The notes below the pieces were generated by a model. That model saw nothing but the letters and a program-made list of their open reading frames with translations. It searched no databases and was not told the DNA's origin. This document shows positions 1 through 6,607 of a stretch of DNA of 64,000 bases, one piece after another (the stretch's first letter is position 1; each line of letters starts with the position of its first letter). The translations under genes were made by a program, and so were the position numbers. The stretch is from Nocardioides sp. Root240 (GTDB lineage: Bacteria > Actinomycetota > Actinomycetes > Propionibacteriales > Nocardioidaceae): NCBI RefSeq assembly GCF_001428825.1, contig NZ_LMIT01000016.1, positions 146,707 through 210,706 on the forward strand, given 5' to 3'.

Positions 1-19
1 ACGCCGGGAGCCGGTCGGA

Positions 20-50
20 TACCGCGCGGCCGCCACAGGAGCTCCGCGAC
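20..50. repeat. Short interspersed repeat, copy 1
   Basis: A stretch of about 31 bases is nearly identical to 10095-10126, sharing an exact TACCGCGCGGCCGCC core followed by CAGGAGC and CGCGAC, with two substitutions and one indel between copies. Both copies are intergenic. The rest of bases 1-105 holds nothing else I can support. Confidence 0.5.
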
Positions 51-105
51 GCCCGCAGGCACCGCGGAGAAATCACCGGAGCTCGACAAGAATCCTGCAC
101 AGGTG

Positions 106-132
106 TGTCACACCCGGGGCCCGACCGGTGTC
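106..132 (+). promoter_or_regulatory. ECF41-type promoter
   Basis: TGTCACA at 106-112 is followed by a 16-base spacer and TGTC at 129-132. The known ECF41 promoter is TGTCACA-N16-CGTC, so this is one mismatch from consensus. The expected transcription start falls at or next to the ATG at 141, so the message is probably leaderless. It is the likely autoregulated promoter of the three-gene unit that encodes the sigma factor. Confidence 0.7.
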
Positions 133-140
133 TTGATGCC

Positions 141-740
141 ATGACCACGACAAGTTCCCCCCGTATCCCCGCCCAGCCCATCACCGGCCTCTACGGCGCC
201 CTCGTCAAGAAGTTCGCGACGAAGATGTTCGGCAGCGTCCCCGAGTCGATGGGCGTCCTGTGGCACCACCTCCCCGCCCTGAAGGCGAGCATGGCCTACG
301 GCCAGAAGCTGCAGAAGTGGGACGAGTGCGACGAGACCCTCAAGACCTACGCGCACATGGCCGTCGCCTCGATGGTCGGCTGCTCGTGGTGCCTCGACTT
401 CAACTACTTCATGGCCCGCGACAAGGGCCTCGACCTCGACAAGGCGCGGGAGGTCCCGAACTGGCGGGCCTCCACGGTGTTCTCGCCGCTCGAGCGCCAG
501 GTGATGGAGTACGCCGAGGCGGCCACCCTGACGCCGCCGACCGTCACCGACGAGATGGTCGCGCCGCTGCTCGCCGAGCTCGGCCCGGCCGGTCTGCTCG
601 AGCTGACCAGCGTGATCGGGTTCGCGAACCTGACGACCCGCTCCAACACCGCGCTCGGCATCGAGTCCGAGGGCTTCTCCGCCGCGTGCGGCCTCAAGCC
701 CCTGGCGGAGCGGCCCGTCGCCGTACCCTCGGCCTCATGA
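141..740 (+). CDS. Carboxymuconolactone decarboxylase (AhpD-like) family protein
   Basis: This 199-residue protein has the AhpD/CMD fold signature: a CxxC pair at C81 and C84 (GCSWC) after a helix, then a second helical half. Members often act as alkylhydroperoxidase-like thiol redox proteins; the substrate here is unknown. An upstream in-frame GTG at 105 exists, but it lies upstream of the promoter motif, so the ATG at 141 is preferred. Its stop overlaps the start of the next gene (ATGA). CMD proteins are the commonest partners of ECF41 sigma factors, which supports co-regulation by the downstream sigma factor. Confidence 0.85.
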   Translation: MTTTSSPRIPAQPITGLYGALVKKFATKMFGSVPESMGVLWHHLPALKASMAYGQKLQKWDECDETLKTYAHMAVASMVGCSWCLDFNYFMARDKGLDLDKAREVPNWRASTVFSPLERQVMEYAEAATLTPPTVTDEMVAPLLAELGPAGLLELTSVIGFANLTTRSNTALGIESEGFSAACGLKPLAERPVAVPSAS

Positions 741-1606
741 GCGATCCGTTCGTCGCCCACCGCAACCTGCTCTTCACCGTCGCCTACGAGATGCTCGGCT
801 CCGCCGCCGACGCGGAGGACGTGGTGCAGGAGACCTGGTTGCGGTGGGCCGCGGTCGACCACGACGCGATCGACGAGCCGCGGGCCTACCTCGTCCGCAT
901 CGTCACCCGGCAGGCCCTCAACCGGCTGCGCACGCTGGCCCGCCGGCGCGAGGACTACGTCGGCGAGTGGCTCCCCGAGCCGCTGCTGACCGCGCCCGAC
1001 GTCGCCGAGGACGTCGAGCTCGCGGAGAGCGTGTCGATCGCGATGCTCACCGTCCTCGAGACCCTCGGCCCCACCGAGCGGGCGGTCTTCGTGCTGCGCG
1101 AGGTCTTCGACCTGCCGTACGACGAGATCGGCGACGCCGTCGGCAAGACCTCCGCCGCGGTCCGCCAGATCGCGCTGCGCGCTCGCAACCACGTCGCCGC
1201 CCGCAGGCCGCGGGTGGACGTCGACCGCCGCGAGCAGCAACAGGTCGTGGAGCGCTTCCTGGCCGCCGTACGCACGGGGGACCTGCAGGCGCTCATGGAC
1301 GCGATGGCGCCCGACGTGCTGCTGCGGGCCGACGGCGGCGGCATCGCCAACGCGATCCGCAAGCCGCTCGCCGGCGCCGAGCCGGTGGCCCGCCTGCTCG
1401 CGAACTTCGCGGTGTTCGCGCCCGACGGCGTCCTCGACCTGGTCTGGCTCAACGGCGCGCCCGCCGTGCTGATCCGGGCGGGCGGGGAGATCAGCGCCGT
1501 CAGCTTCCGGATCGAGGACGGCCTGATCGGCAACATCTACGTCGTCCGCAACCCGCACAAGCTGACCGCGCTCGACGCGGAGACCCTGCTCAGTCGCGAG
1601 GGTTGA
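737..1606 (+). CDS. ECF41-group sigma factor with C-terminal SnoaL-like domain
   Basis: This 289-residue protein has sigma-70 region 2 at about residues 5-70, region 4 at about 107-160, and a fused NTF2/SnoaL-like domain at about 170-270. Two motifs known to define ECF41 are visible: WLPEPL at about 78-83 in the linker and NPHKL at 272-276 (family consensus NPDKL). In this group the fused domain controls activity in place of a separate anti-sigma factor. It is translationally coupled to the CMD gene upstream and followed after 22 bases by an oxidoreductase, the classic ECF41 gene set. It probably drives its own operon from 106-132. The inducing signal is unknown. Confidence 0.92.
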   Translation: MSDPFVAHRNLLFTVAYEMLGSAADAEDVVQETWLRWAAVDHDAIDEPRAYLVRIVTRQALNRLRTLARRREDYVGEWLPEPLLTAPDVAEDVELAESVSIAMLTVLETLGPTERAVFVLREVFDLPYDEIGDAVGKTSAAVRQIALRARNHVAARRPRVDVDRREQQQVVERFLAAVRTGDLQALMDAMAPDVLLRADGGGIANAIRKPLAGAEPVARLLANFAVFAPDGVLDLVWLNGAPAVLIRAGGEISAVSFRIEDGLIGNIYVVRNPHKLTALDAETLLSREG

Positions 1607-1628
1607 GAGGGCGCGCCATGCTGGAGGC

Positions 1629-2606
1629 ATGCGCGCTGTCATGCACCAGGAGTTCGGAGACCCGGCTGAGGTCCTCACCGTCGAGGACGTGGAGGTCCCC
1701 GAGCCGGGGCCCGGCGAGGTGCGGGTCCGCACCCTGCTCGCCGCGATCCACAACCACGACCTGTGGACCATCCGCGGGTCCTACGGCTTCAAGCCGGAGC
1801 TGCCGGCCCGGTCGGGCACCGAGGCGGTCGGCGTGGTCGAGGCGCTCGGCGAGGGCGTCGAGCACCTCTCCGTCGGCCAGCGGGTCGCGAGCGGCGGCAC
1901 GTTCGGCGCCTGGGCGGAGTCCTTCGTCGCCAAGGCCGGCGGCCTGATCCCCGTCGCCGACGGCATCTCCGACGAGGTCGCCGCCCAGCTGGTGTCGATG
2001 CCGTTCAGCGCGATCAGCCTGCTCGAGTCCCTCGACCTCCAGCCCGGCGACTGGATGGTCCAGAACGCCGCCAACGGCGCGGTCGGCCGGATGGTCGCCC
2101 AGCTCGGTGCCGCCCGGGGCGTCAACGTGATCGGCCTGGTCCGTCGTACGGCCGGGGTCGAGGAGCTGGCCGCCCACGACATCGACCGGATCGTCGCCAC
2201 CGACACCGACGGCTGGGCCGACCAGGTCCGCGCGATCGCCGGCGACGCCCCCATCAAGGTCGGCGTCGACTCCGTCGGCGGCCGGGCCAGCGGCGAGGTG
2301 ATGTCGCTGCTCGCCGAGAACGCCACGCTCGTGGTGTTCGGCGCGATGCAGTCCCCGACGATGGAGATCAGCTCGGGCGACGTGATCTTCAAGCAGGCCA
2401 CGGTGCGCGGCTTCTGGGGCAGCACGGTCAGCCGGACCATGCCGGCCGAGCAGCGTCGTGCGCTCTTCGGCGAGCTGATCCAGCGCATCGGCGAGGGCTC
2501 GCTGACGCTGCCCGTCGACACGATCTACTCCTTCGACGAGGTGCGCACCGCAGCAGCGGCCAACATGGAGCCCGGCCGCACCGGCAAGATCCTGCTCCGC
2601 CCCTGA
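1629..2606 (+). CDS. Zinc-independent MDR-family oxidoreductase (quinone oxidoreductase-like)
   Basis: This 325-residue member of the medium-chain dehydrogenase/reductase superfamily starts MRAVMHQEFGDP, the usual beginning for quinone oxidoreductases, which fixes the ATG at 1629 even though the GGAGG lies unusually close. The N-terminal GroES-like domain is followed by a Rossmann domain with the nucleotide-binding loop NGAVGRMVAQLG near residue 150. No structural zinc cysteines are seen. It likely reduces an unknown carbonyl, enoyl or quinone substrate with NADPH. As third gene of the ECF41 locus it fills the oxidoreductase slot of that module. Confidence 0.85.
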   Translation: MRAVMHQEFGDPAEVLTVEDVEVPEPGPGEVRVRTLLAAIHNHDLWTIRGSYGFKPELPARSGTEAVGVVEALGEGVEHLSVGQRVASGGTFGAWAESFVAKAGGLIPVADGISDEVAAQLVSMPFSAISLLESLDLQPGDWMVQNAANGAVGRMVAQLGAARGVNVIGLVRRTAGVEELAAHDIDRIVATDTDGWADQVRAIAGDAPIKVGVDSVGGRASGEVMSLLAENATLVVFGAMQSPTMEISSGDVIFKQATVRGFWGSTVSRTMPAEQRRALFGELIQRIGEGSLTLPVDTIYSFDEVRTAAAANMEPGRTGKILLRP

Positions 2607-2614
2607 ACCGGATC

Positions 2615-2644
2615 GTCGACATGTCGAGTCCTCGACATGTCGAC
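2615..2644. repeat. 30-bp perfect palindrome
   Basis: Two 14-base arms (GTCGACATGTCGAG and its complement) are separated by TC. It begins 9 bases after the oxidoreductase stop and ends 71 bases before the VOC start. No T-run follows on either strand, so it may be an operator rather than a terminator. Confidence 0.75.
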
Positions 2645-2702
2645 AATTCCGCGGCCCGCCAAGCGGTCAGGAATCGAGAAGCACCGCCCCGGTGGACGGA
2701 CC

Positions 2703-2708
2703 TAGCGT
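2703..2708 (+). promoter_or_regulatory. -10 box of a leaderless promoter
   Basis: TAGCGT is followed by seven bases and the ATG at 2716. This spacing would place the transcription start at the start codon. No convincing -35 box is seen. Confidence 0.5.
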
Positions 2709-2715
2709 GATGCCC

Positions 2716-3333
2716 ATGAACATCACCTCCCTCACCATCGAGACCCCCGACCCCGCGGCCGCCGAGGCCTTCCACACCGCCGCCTTCGGGGCCGACCTGC
2801 CCCTGGCCTTCCGCGCGTGCGACGTACCGACCGACGGCTTCCGGGGCTTCCACATCTCCCTCATCACCGCGCAGCCCGCCGACGTCGACGCGCTCGCCGA
2901 GACCGCGATCGCGGCCGGTGCCGAGGTGATCAAGCCGGTCACCAAGTCCCTCTGGGGCTACGGCGGCGTGCTCCGCTCGCCCGACGGCACGATCTGGAAG
3001 GTCGTCAGCGAGTCGAAGAAGAACAAGGGCCCGGCCAGCCGCACGGTCCAGGGCGTCGTGCTGCTCATCGGCGCCGACGACGTCGCAGCCAGCAAGGCGT
3101 TCCACGTGGAACGTGGTTTCGGCGTCGCGAAGAGCTTCGGCAAGAAGTACGTCGAGTTCGAGGCCGGCGGCGGCGCGGTCACCCTGGGGCTGCTCAGCCG
3201 CAAGGCGCTCGCCAAGGACGCCGGCGTACCCGTGGACGGCAGCGGGTCGCACCGCCTCGCCATCTCCGGCGGGACCACAGCGGCCACCGACCCCGACGGG
3301 TTCGCGTGGGAGCCGGCCGAGGTCAGCGTCTGA
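2716..3333 (+). CDS. VOC (glyoxalase/bleomycin-resistance fold) family protein
   Basis: A protein of about 205 residues with two vicinal-oxygen-chelate half-domains, the first starting MNITSLTIETPDPAAAEAFH and the second near residue 118 (VVLLIGADDVAASKAFH). VOC proteins bind a metal and act on varied small molecules or sequester drugs; no specific substrate can be read here. The start is set by the -10 box at 2703-2708; an in-frame ATG at 2710 is the alternative. Its end overlaps the convergent P450 gene by 11 bases. Confidence 0.8.
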   Translation: MNITSLTIETPDPAAAEAFHTAAFGADLPLAFRACDVPTDGFRGFHISLITAQPADVDALAETAIAAGAEVIKPVTKSLWGYGGVLRSPDGTIWKVVSESKKNKGPASRTVQGVVLLIGADDVAASKAFHVERGFGVAKSFGKKYVEFEAGGGAVTLGLLSRKALAKDAGVPVDGSGSHRLAISGGTTAATDPDGFAWEPAEVSV

Positions 3334-4738
3334 TCGACGTCGCGCGCACCCGGCCGCCGCGACCCGGGATCATCGTCACGTTGCGGCTGATCGGCCGCTC
3401 CGGCGCGGGATCGTCGGCCACGAGGTCGGTACGGCGCGCGATCTCGGCGACCACGATCCGCAGCTCCTCCAACGCGAGGGCGGCGCCCAGGCAGCGCCGG
3501 GTGCCGCCCCCGAAGGGCAGCCACTCGTGGGTGCCGGGCCTGCGACCGACGAACCGTTCGGGCGCGAACCGGAACGGGTCGGGGTACAGGTCGGCGCGGT
3601 GGTGCACCAGCACGATGCCGATCAGCAACCGGCTGCCCGGTGGTACGACGACCTCGCCCAGCTGCCACGGGACCTGCACCCGTCGCCCGATCAGGGGGAC
3701 GACCGGCCGGACCCGCAGGGACTCGGTGATCGTGGCCTCGAGGTAGCCGTCGGGATCCTCACCCGAGCGCACCACCTCACGCAGAACCCCGTAGGTGCGG
3801 GGATTTCGCAGCAACCGCTCGAAGGTCCAGGCGATCGAGTTGGCGGTGGTCTCGTGCCCGGCGAGCACCAGCGTCAGCAGCTCGTTGCGCAGCTCGAGGT
3901 CCGTGAGCGGTCGGCCGTCCTCGTCGTGGACGTCCAGCAGCAGCGACAGGATGTCGTGGCGGGCACCGGGCTCGTGGGTCTCGCGGCGGCGCCGGATCAC
4001 GTCGTACATCGCGTTGTCGAGGCGGCGGATCACCCACTTCTGGGGGCCGATCGACTCCTCGCGATCGAGGTTGAGCAGCTCGCCGAAGCGCGCCACCGGC
4101 GACACCGAGAGGGCGAGGGTGCGCTTCATGACGTGGCGCAGCCGGGCCTCGGCGGGATCGGCGCGGTGGTCGATCCCGAAGACGCCGGACATGATCACGT
4201 CGAGCGTGATCGCCTGGGTGGTGGCGGCCAGCGGGAACGCGGTGCCCGTCTGCCAGCGGTCGAGGTGGCGGGCCGTCGCGTCGCGGATCTCCTCGCGGTA
4301 GCGGGCGATCGCCTCGCCGTGGAAGGACGGCATCATCAGCTTGCGCCGCCGGCGGTGCTGGGCACCGATTGCGGTCAGCACCGACAGCCCGACCACCGGC
4401 CGCACGGGCGACTCCCCCGCCAGCGAGGGCACCATCTCCGGGTCCGCGGTGAAGAGTGAGCGCACGTGGTCCGGGTGCTGGGTGACCACGACCGGCTTCG
4501 GGTCGAGCAGGCTGGCGAACGAGAAGGCGTCACCGAGCTCGGCCCCCGCGAAGAACTCCCGCCCGAGGTCCGCGGTGATCCGCAGGCTCTGCCGCAGCCG
4601 GCTCGGGTGCCCGCTCGCCGGCGCCGGCCGGCCGGTCGACCCGGGCGGCAGCGGCCCGGCCTCCGACGGCACGGGGACGGCCGGTGCGAGCTCGCCGCCC
4701 GTCGCGGGGCGCGCGTGCCACGGGACCATGCCGGTCAT
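3323..4738 (-). CDS. Cytochrome P450
   Basis: This 471-residue bacterial class I P450 has all expected motifs: the I-helix oxygen-activation motif AGHETT at 293-298, the K-helix ExxR (ESLR) at 339-342, and the heme loop FGGGTRRC at 409-416 with the thiolate ligand C416. It would use electrons from a ferredoxin and reductase encoded elsewhere to hydroxylate an unknown substrate. A proline-rich stretch of about 40 residues precedes the core. ATG at 4738 is used; M4 is an alternative. The next minus-strand gene upstream ends only 30 bases away, but the two functions look unrelated. Confidence 0.93.
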   Translation of the reverse strand: MTGMVPWHARPATGGELAPAVPVPSEAGPLPPGSTGRPAPASGHPSRLRQSLRITADLGREFFAGAELGDAFSFASLLDPKPVVVTQHPDHVRSLFTADPEMVPSLAGESPVRPVVGLSVLTAIGAQHRRRRKLMMPSFHGEAIARYREEIRDATARHLDRWQTGTAFPLAATTQAITLDVIMSGVFGIDHRADPAEARLRHVMKRTLALSVSPVARFGELLNLDREESIGPQKWVIRRLDNAMYDVIRRRRETHEPGARHDILSLLLDVHDEDGRPLTDLELRNELLTLVLAGHETTANSIAWTFERLLRNPRTYGVLREVVRSGEDPDGYLEATITESLRVRPVVPLIGRRVQVPWQLGEVVVPPGSRLLIGIVLVHHRADLYPDPFRFAPERFVGRRPGTHEWLPFGGGTRRCLGAALALEELRIVVAEIARRTDLVADDPAPERPISRNVTMIPGRGGRVRATSIRR

Positions 4739-4768
4739 CGTGCCACGCGCGCCGCCGACGTCGGGACC

Positions 4769-5719
4769 TCAGGAGACGGCGTACCCCTTGAAGACGTGCA
4801 CCCCGTCGTAGGAGCCGTTGGCGTTCGAGCGGTTGGTGTTGAAGTACAGCCGGGTCCCGCTGATGCCGACGCCCTCGATCTCGAACTTGGAGTACCTGCT
4901 CGACGTGATCCGGAAGGACAGGTCGGTGGCGGCGGTGCGGGTGCCGGACGTGGCCCAGTCGATGCCGCGGTAGACCAGGACGATGCTGCGGTTCTCCTTG
5001 GTGAGCGGGTAGTAGACGACCTTGCGGGTGCGGTCGTAGAAGAAGCCCTGGTTGGCGAAGGTGCCGAGGTCGGAGACCGTCGCCCCGTTGACCCGAGCGC
5101 CGGTGATGCTCAGCGTGAACGCCCGCGCCAGGTGGACGGTGCCGCTGGTGGCCGTGGCGCCGAGGCTGCCCCGGTAGACCGAGCGGCCGCTCTTGAGGAA
5201 GAAGTTGACCTTCGTGGACGACGCCGAGACCACGCTGATCCCGGACGCCTTCGCGACGGCCCCGTCGAGCCGCAGCTGGTAGCTGCCGACCTTCCAGTAC
5301 CGCGTGCCGTCGTACTTGAGCTTCACCAGCTGCGCGCCGGATCCCTTCATCGTGACGACGAAGAGGTGGTGCACGCCGGCGATGTCGACGATCGTCATGT
5401 CGTTCGCGTGCCCGAGCCAGGTGTTGTACGACGAGCCGCTCGTCGCGTTGGTCATGACCGTGCGGGCGCCGGAGGACTTGTTGACGCGGTAGATCACCGC
5501 CCGGGTGTCGTCGAGGCCGGTCTTCACCGAGTACAGGTACGTCGAGCCGGCCGCGAAGGCCTGCACCGCGGTCGTGCTGCTGACGTTCGGCGTCGCGGCG
5601 ACGTCGGAGTACTCGTTGTAGTAGGCCGCGTTCGCCGCCGGCCCGGTGCCGGCGACGATGCCGATCACCAGGGCGAGGAGGACCGCCAGCCGGCGGGCCA
5701 GAGAGGTGGTCACGTGCAT
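4769..5719 (-). CDS. Secreted protein of unknown function
   Basis: The 316-residue product has a clear Sec signal peptide: basic MHVTTSLARR, a hydrophobic core, and a likely cleavage after ANA near residue 31. The mature part is rich in Tyr, Ser, Thr and Gly with repeated short beta-strand-like units, such as FFYDRTRKVVYYPLT and LYFNTNRSNANGSYDG, which would fit a beta-propeller. No catalytic motif is recognised. The start follows a GGGAG at a fair distance. A much longer open frame extends upstream but is only the shadow of the transporter gene. Function unknown. Confidence 0.75.
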   Translation of the reverse strand: MHVTTSLARRLAVLLALVIGIVAGTGPAANAAYYNEYSDVAATPNVSSTTAVQAFAAGSTYLYSVKTGLDDTRAVIYRVNKSSGARTVMTNATSGSSYNTWLGHANDMTIVDIAGVHHLFVVTMKGSGAQLVKLKYDGTRYWKVGSYQLRLDGAVAKASGISVVSASSTKVNFFLKSGRSVYRGSLGATATSGTVHLARAFTLSITGARVNGATVSDLGTFANQGFFYDRTRKVVYYPLTKENRSIVLVYRGIDWATSGTRTAATDLSFRITSSRYSKFEIEGVGISGTRLYFNTNRSNANGSYDGVHVFKGYAVS

Positions 5720-5799
5720 GAGGTGCTCCCGAGGTCGTCGGGCGCGCCCAGCGCGCGCCCGGGCCCGAACCCTTGCCGCGCCCGGGGCGCCCCAAACAA

Positions 5800-6378
5800 T
5801 CAGAGCAGGCCGGCGCCGTCGACGATCAGCAGCACACCGAAGAGCGCGAAGAGGGTCGCGGCGCCGTAGGCGATGACCTTCTCGGGGAGGCGGCGACCGA
5901 GCAGTGCGCCGACGCCGATGGCGAGCGCGTCGGCGGCGACCATGCCGAGGGTCGAGCCGAGCCAGGTGCCGAACCAGCCCTCCCGGGTGGCCAGCGTGAT
6001 GGTGGCGAGCATGGTCTTGTCGCCGAGCTCGGCGAGGAAGAAGGCGACCCCGACGGCGAGGATCGCGGCGCCGGTGGCGTTGCGGGCCTTGTCGGCCTCG
6101 TCCTCGGTGAGCTCGTCGCCGCGCAGGGTCCACAGCGCGAAGCCGAGGAAGGCCACGCCGGCGACGATCGCGATCGGGCCCTGGTAGTCGGCGAAGGCGT
6201 CGCCGATCAGGGCACCGATGCCGACGGAGGCGAGGTGGACGAGGGCGGTGGCGGCGGTGATGCCGATGATGACGTCGCGGGCGCGGTAGCGCGCGGCGAA
6301 GGTCATCGCCATCAGCTGGCTCTTGTCGCCGAGCTCGGCGACGAAGATGACGGCGGTGGACAGCAGGAAGGCGTACAT
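5800..6378 (-). CDS. GDT1/TMEM165-family (UPF0016) manganese/calcium transporter
   Basis: A 192-residue membrane protein built of two homologous halves of three helices. Each half begins with the family signature: ELGDKS at 15-20 and ELGDKT at 117-122. Bacterial members export Mn2+ (MneA type). The loop around residues 88-98 (RGDELTEDEADKARN) is acidic. The ATG at 6378 follows AGAGGAA; a longer frame upstream would run into the leader RNA. The leader carries a manganese-sensing riboswitch (6472-6570) and a hairpin that covers the ribosome binding site, supporting a role in relieving manganese excess. Confidence 0.93.
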   Translation of the reverse strand: MYAFLLSTAVIFVAELGDKSQLMAMTFAARYRARDVIIGITAATALVHLASVGIGALIGDAFADYQGPIAIVAGVAFLGFALWTLRGDELTEDEADKARNATGAAILAVGVAFFLAELGDKTMLATITLATREGWFGTWLGSTLGMVAADALAIGVGALLGRRLPEKVIAYGAATLFALFGVLLIVDGAGLL

Positions 6379-6382
6379 CGGT

Positions 6383-6415
6383 GGTTCCTCTCGGCACCCG
6401 GACGAGAGCCGAACC
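6383..6415 (-). promoter_or_regulatory. Ribosome-binding-site sequestering hairpin (riboswitch expression platform)
   Basis: On the minus-strand RNA, 6403-6415 can pair with 6383-6393 over 11 base pairs, with a two-base bulge and a nine-base loop. The downstream arm contains the AGAGGAA Shine-Dalgarno of the GDT1 gene. Formation of this stem would block initiation, suggesting translational control by the upstream aptamer. Confidence 0.7.
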
Positions 6416-6471
6416 CCTGCGCGATGGACGCATGCTCTCGACCAGGCGCCCTTGCGGGTCGGCAATCTGGT

Positions 6472-6570
6472 CGAAAGTCTCGTCCGCCACCGCGATCTCT
6501 CGAGGTGGCCTGCCGCACCGGACCCAGGGGTCAGTGTGTCGACGCGGCTGTTGGGGACTACTCCCTTTCG
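6472..6570 (-). promoter_or_regulatory. yybP-ykoY manganese riboswitch aptamer
   Basis: The minus-strand RNA of 99 bases is closed by CGAAAG/CUUUCG. It has the hallmark GGGAGUAG just after the first strand and GACGAGACUUUCG at the 3' side, both characteristic of the yybP-ykoY class, which binds Mn2+. A -10 box TAGACT at 6577-6582 would start transcription at about the first aptamer base. Its position 93 bases upstream of a UPF0016 transporter is the classic genetic context of this RNA. Confidence 0.87.
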
Positions 6571-6607
6571 CCGATCAGTCTACCGGTGGTGCGCCGGCAG
6601 GGCCGCA

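Noticed and set aside
260-1606. Long open frame that starts inside the CMD gene and runs through the sigma factor
   Set aside because: Its first 159 codons are a shadow of the CMD gene; the real sigma factor starts at 737, as shown by ATGA overlap and region 2 homology.
3098-3113. 16-base perfect palindrome around GTTCCACGTGGAAC resembling parS
   Set aside because: It differs from the parS core at two symmetric positions and lies within the conserved coding of the VOC domain (AFHVERG), far from the parAB cluster.
4769-6490. 573-codon frame covering the secreted protein and beyond
   Set aside because: The upstream part is an antisense-like shadow (Arg-rich) of the GDT1 gene and riboswitch; the signal peptide begins at 5719.
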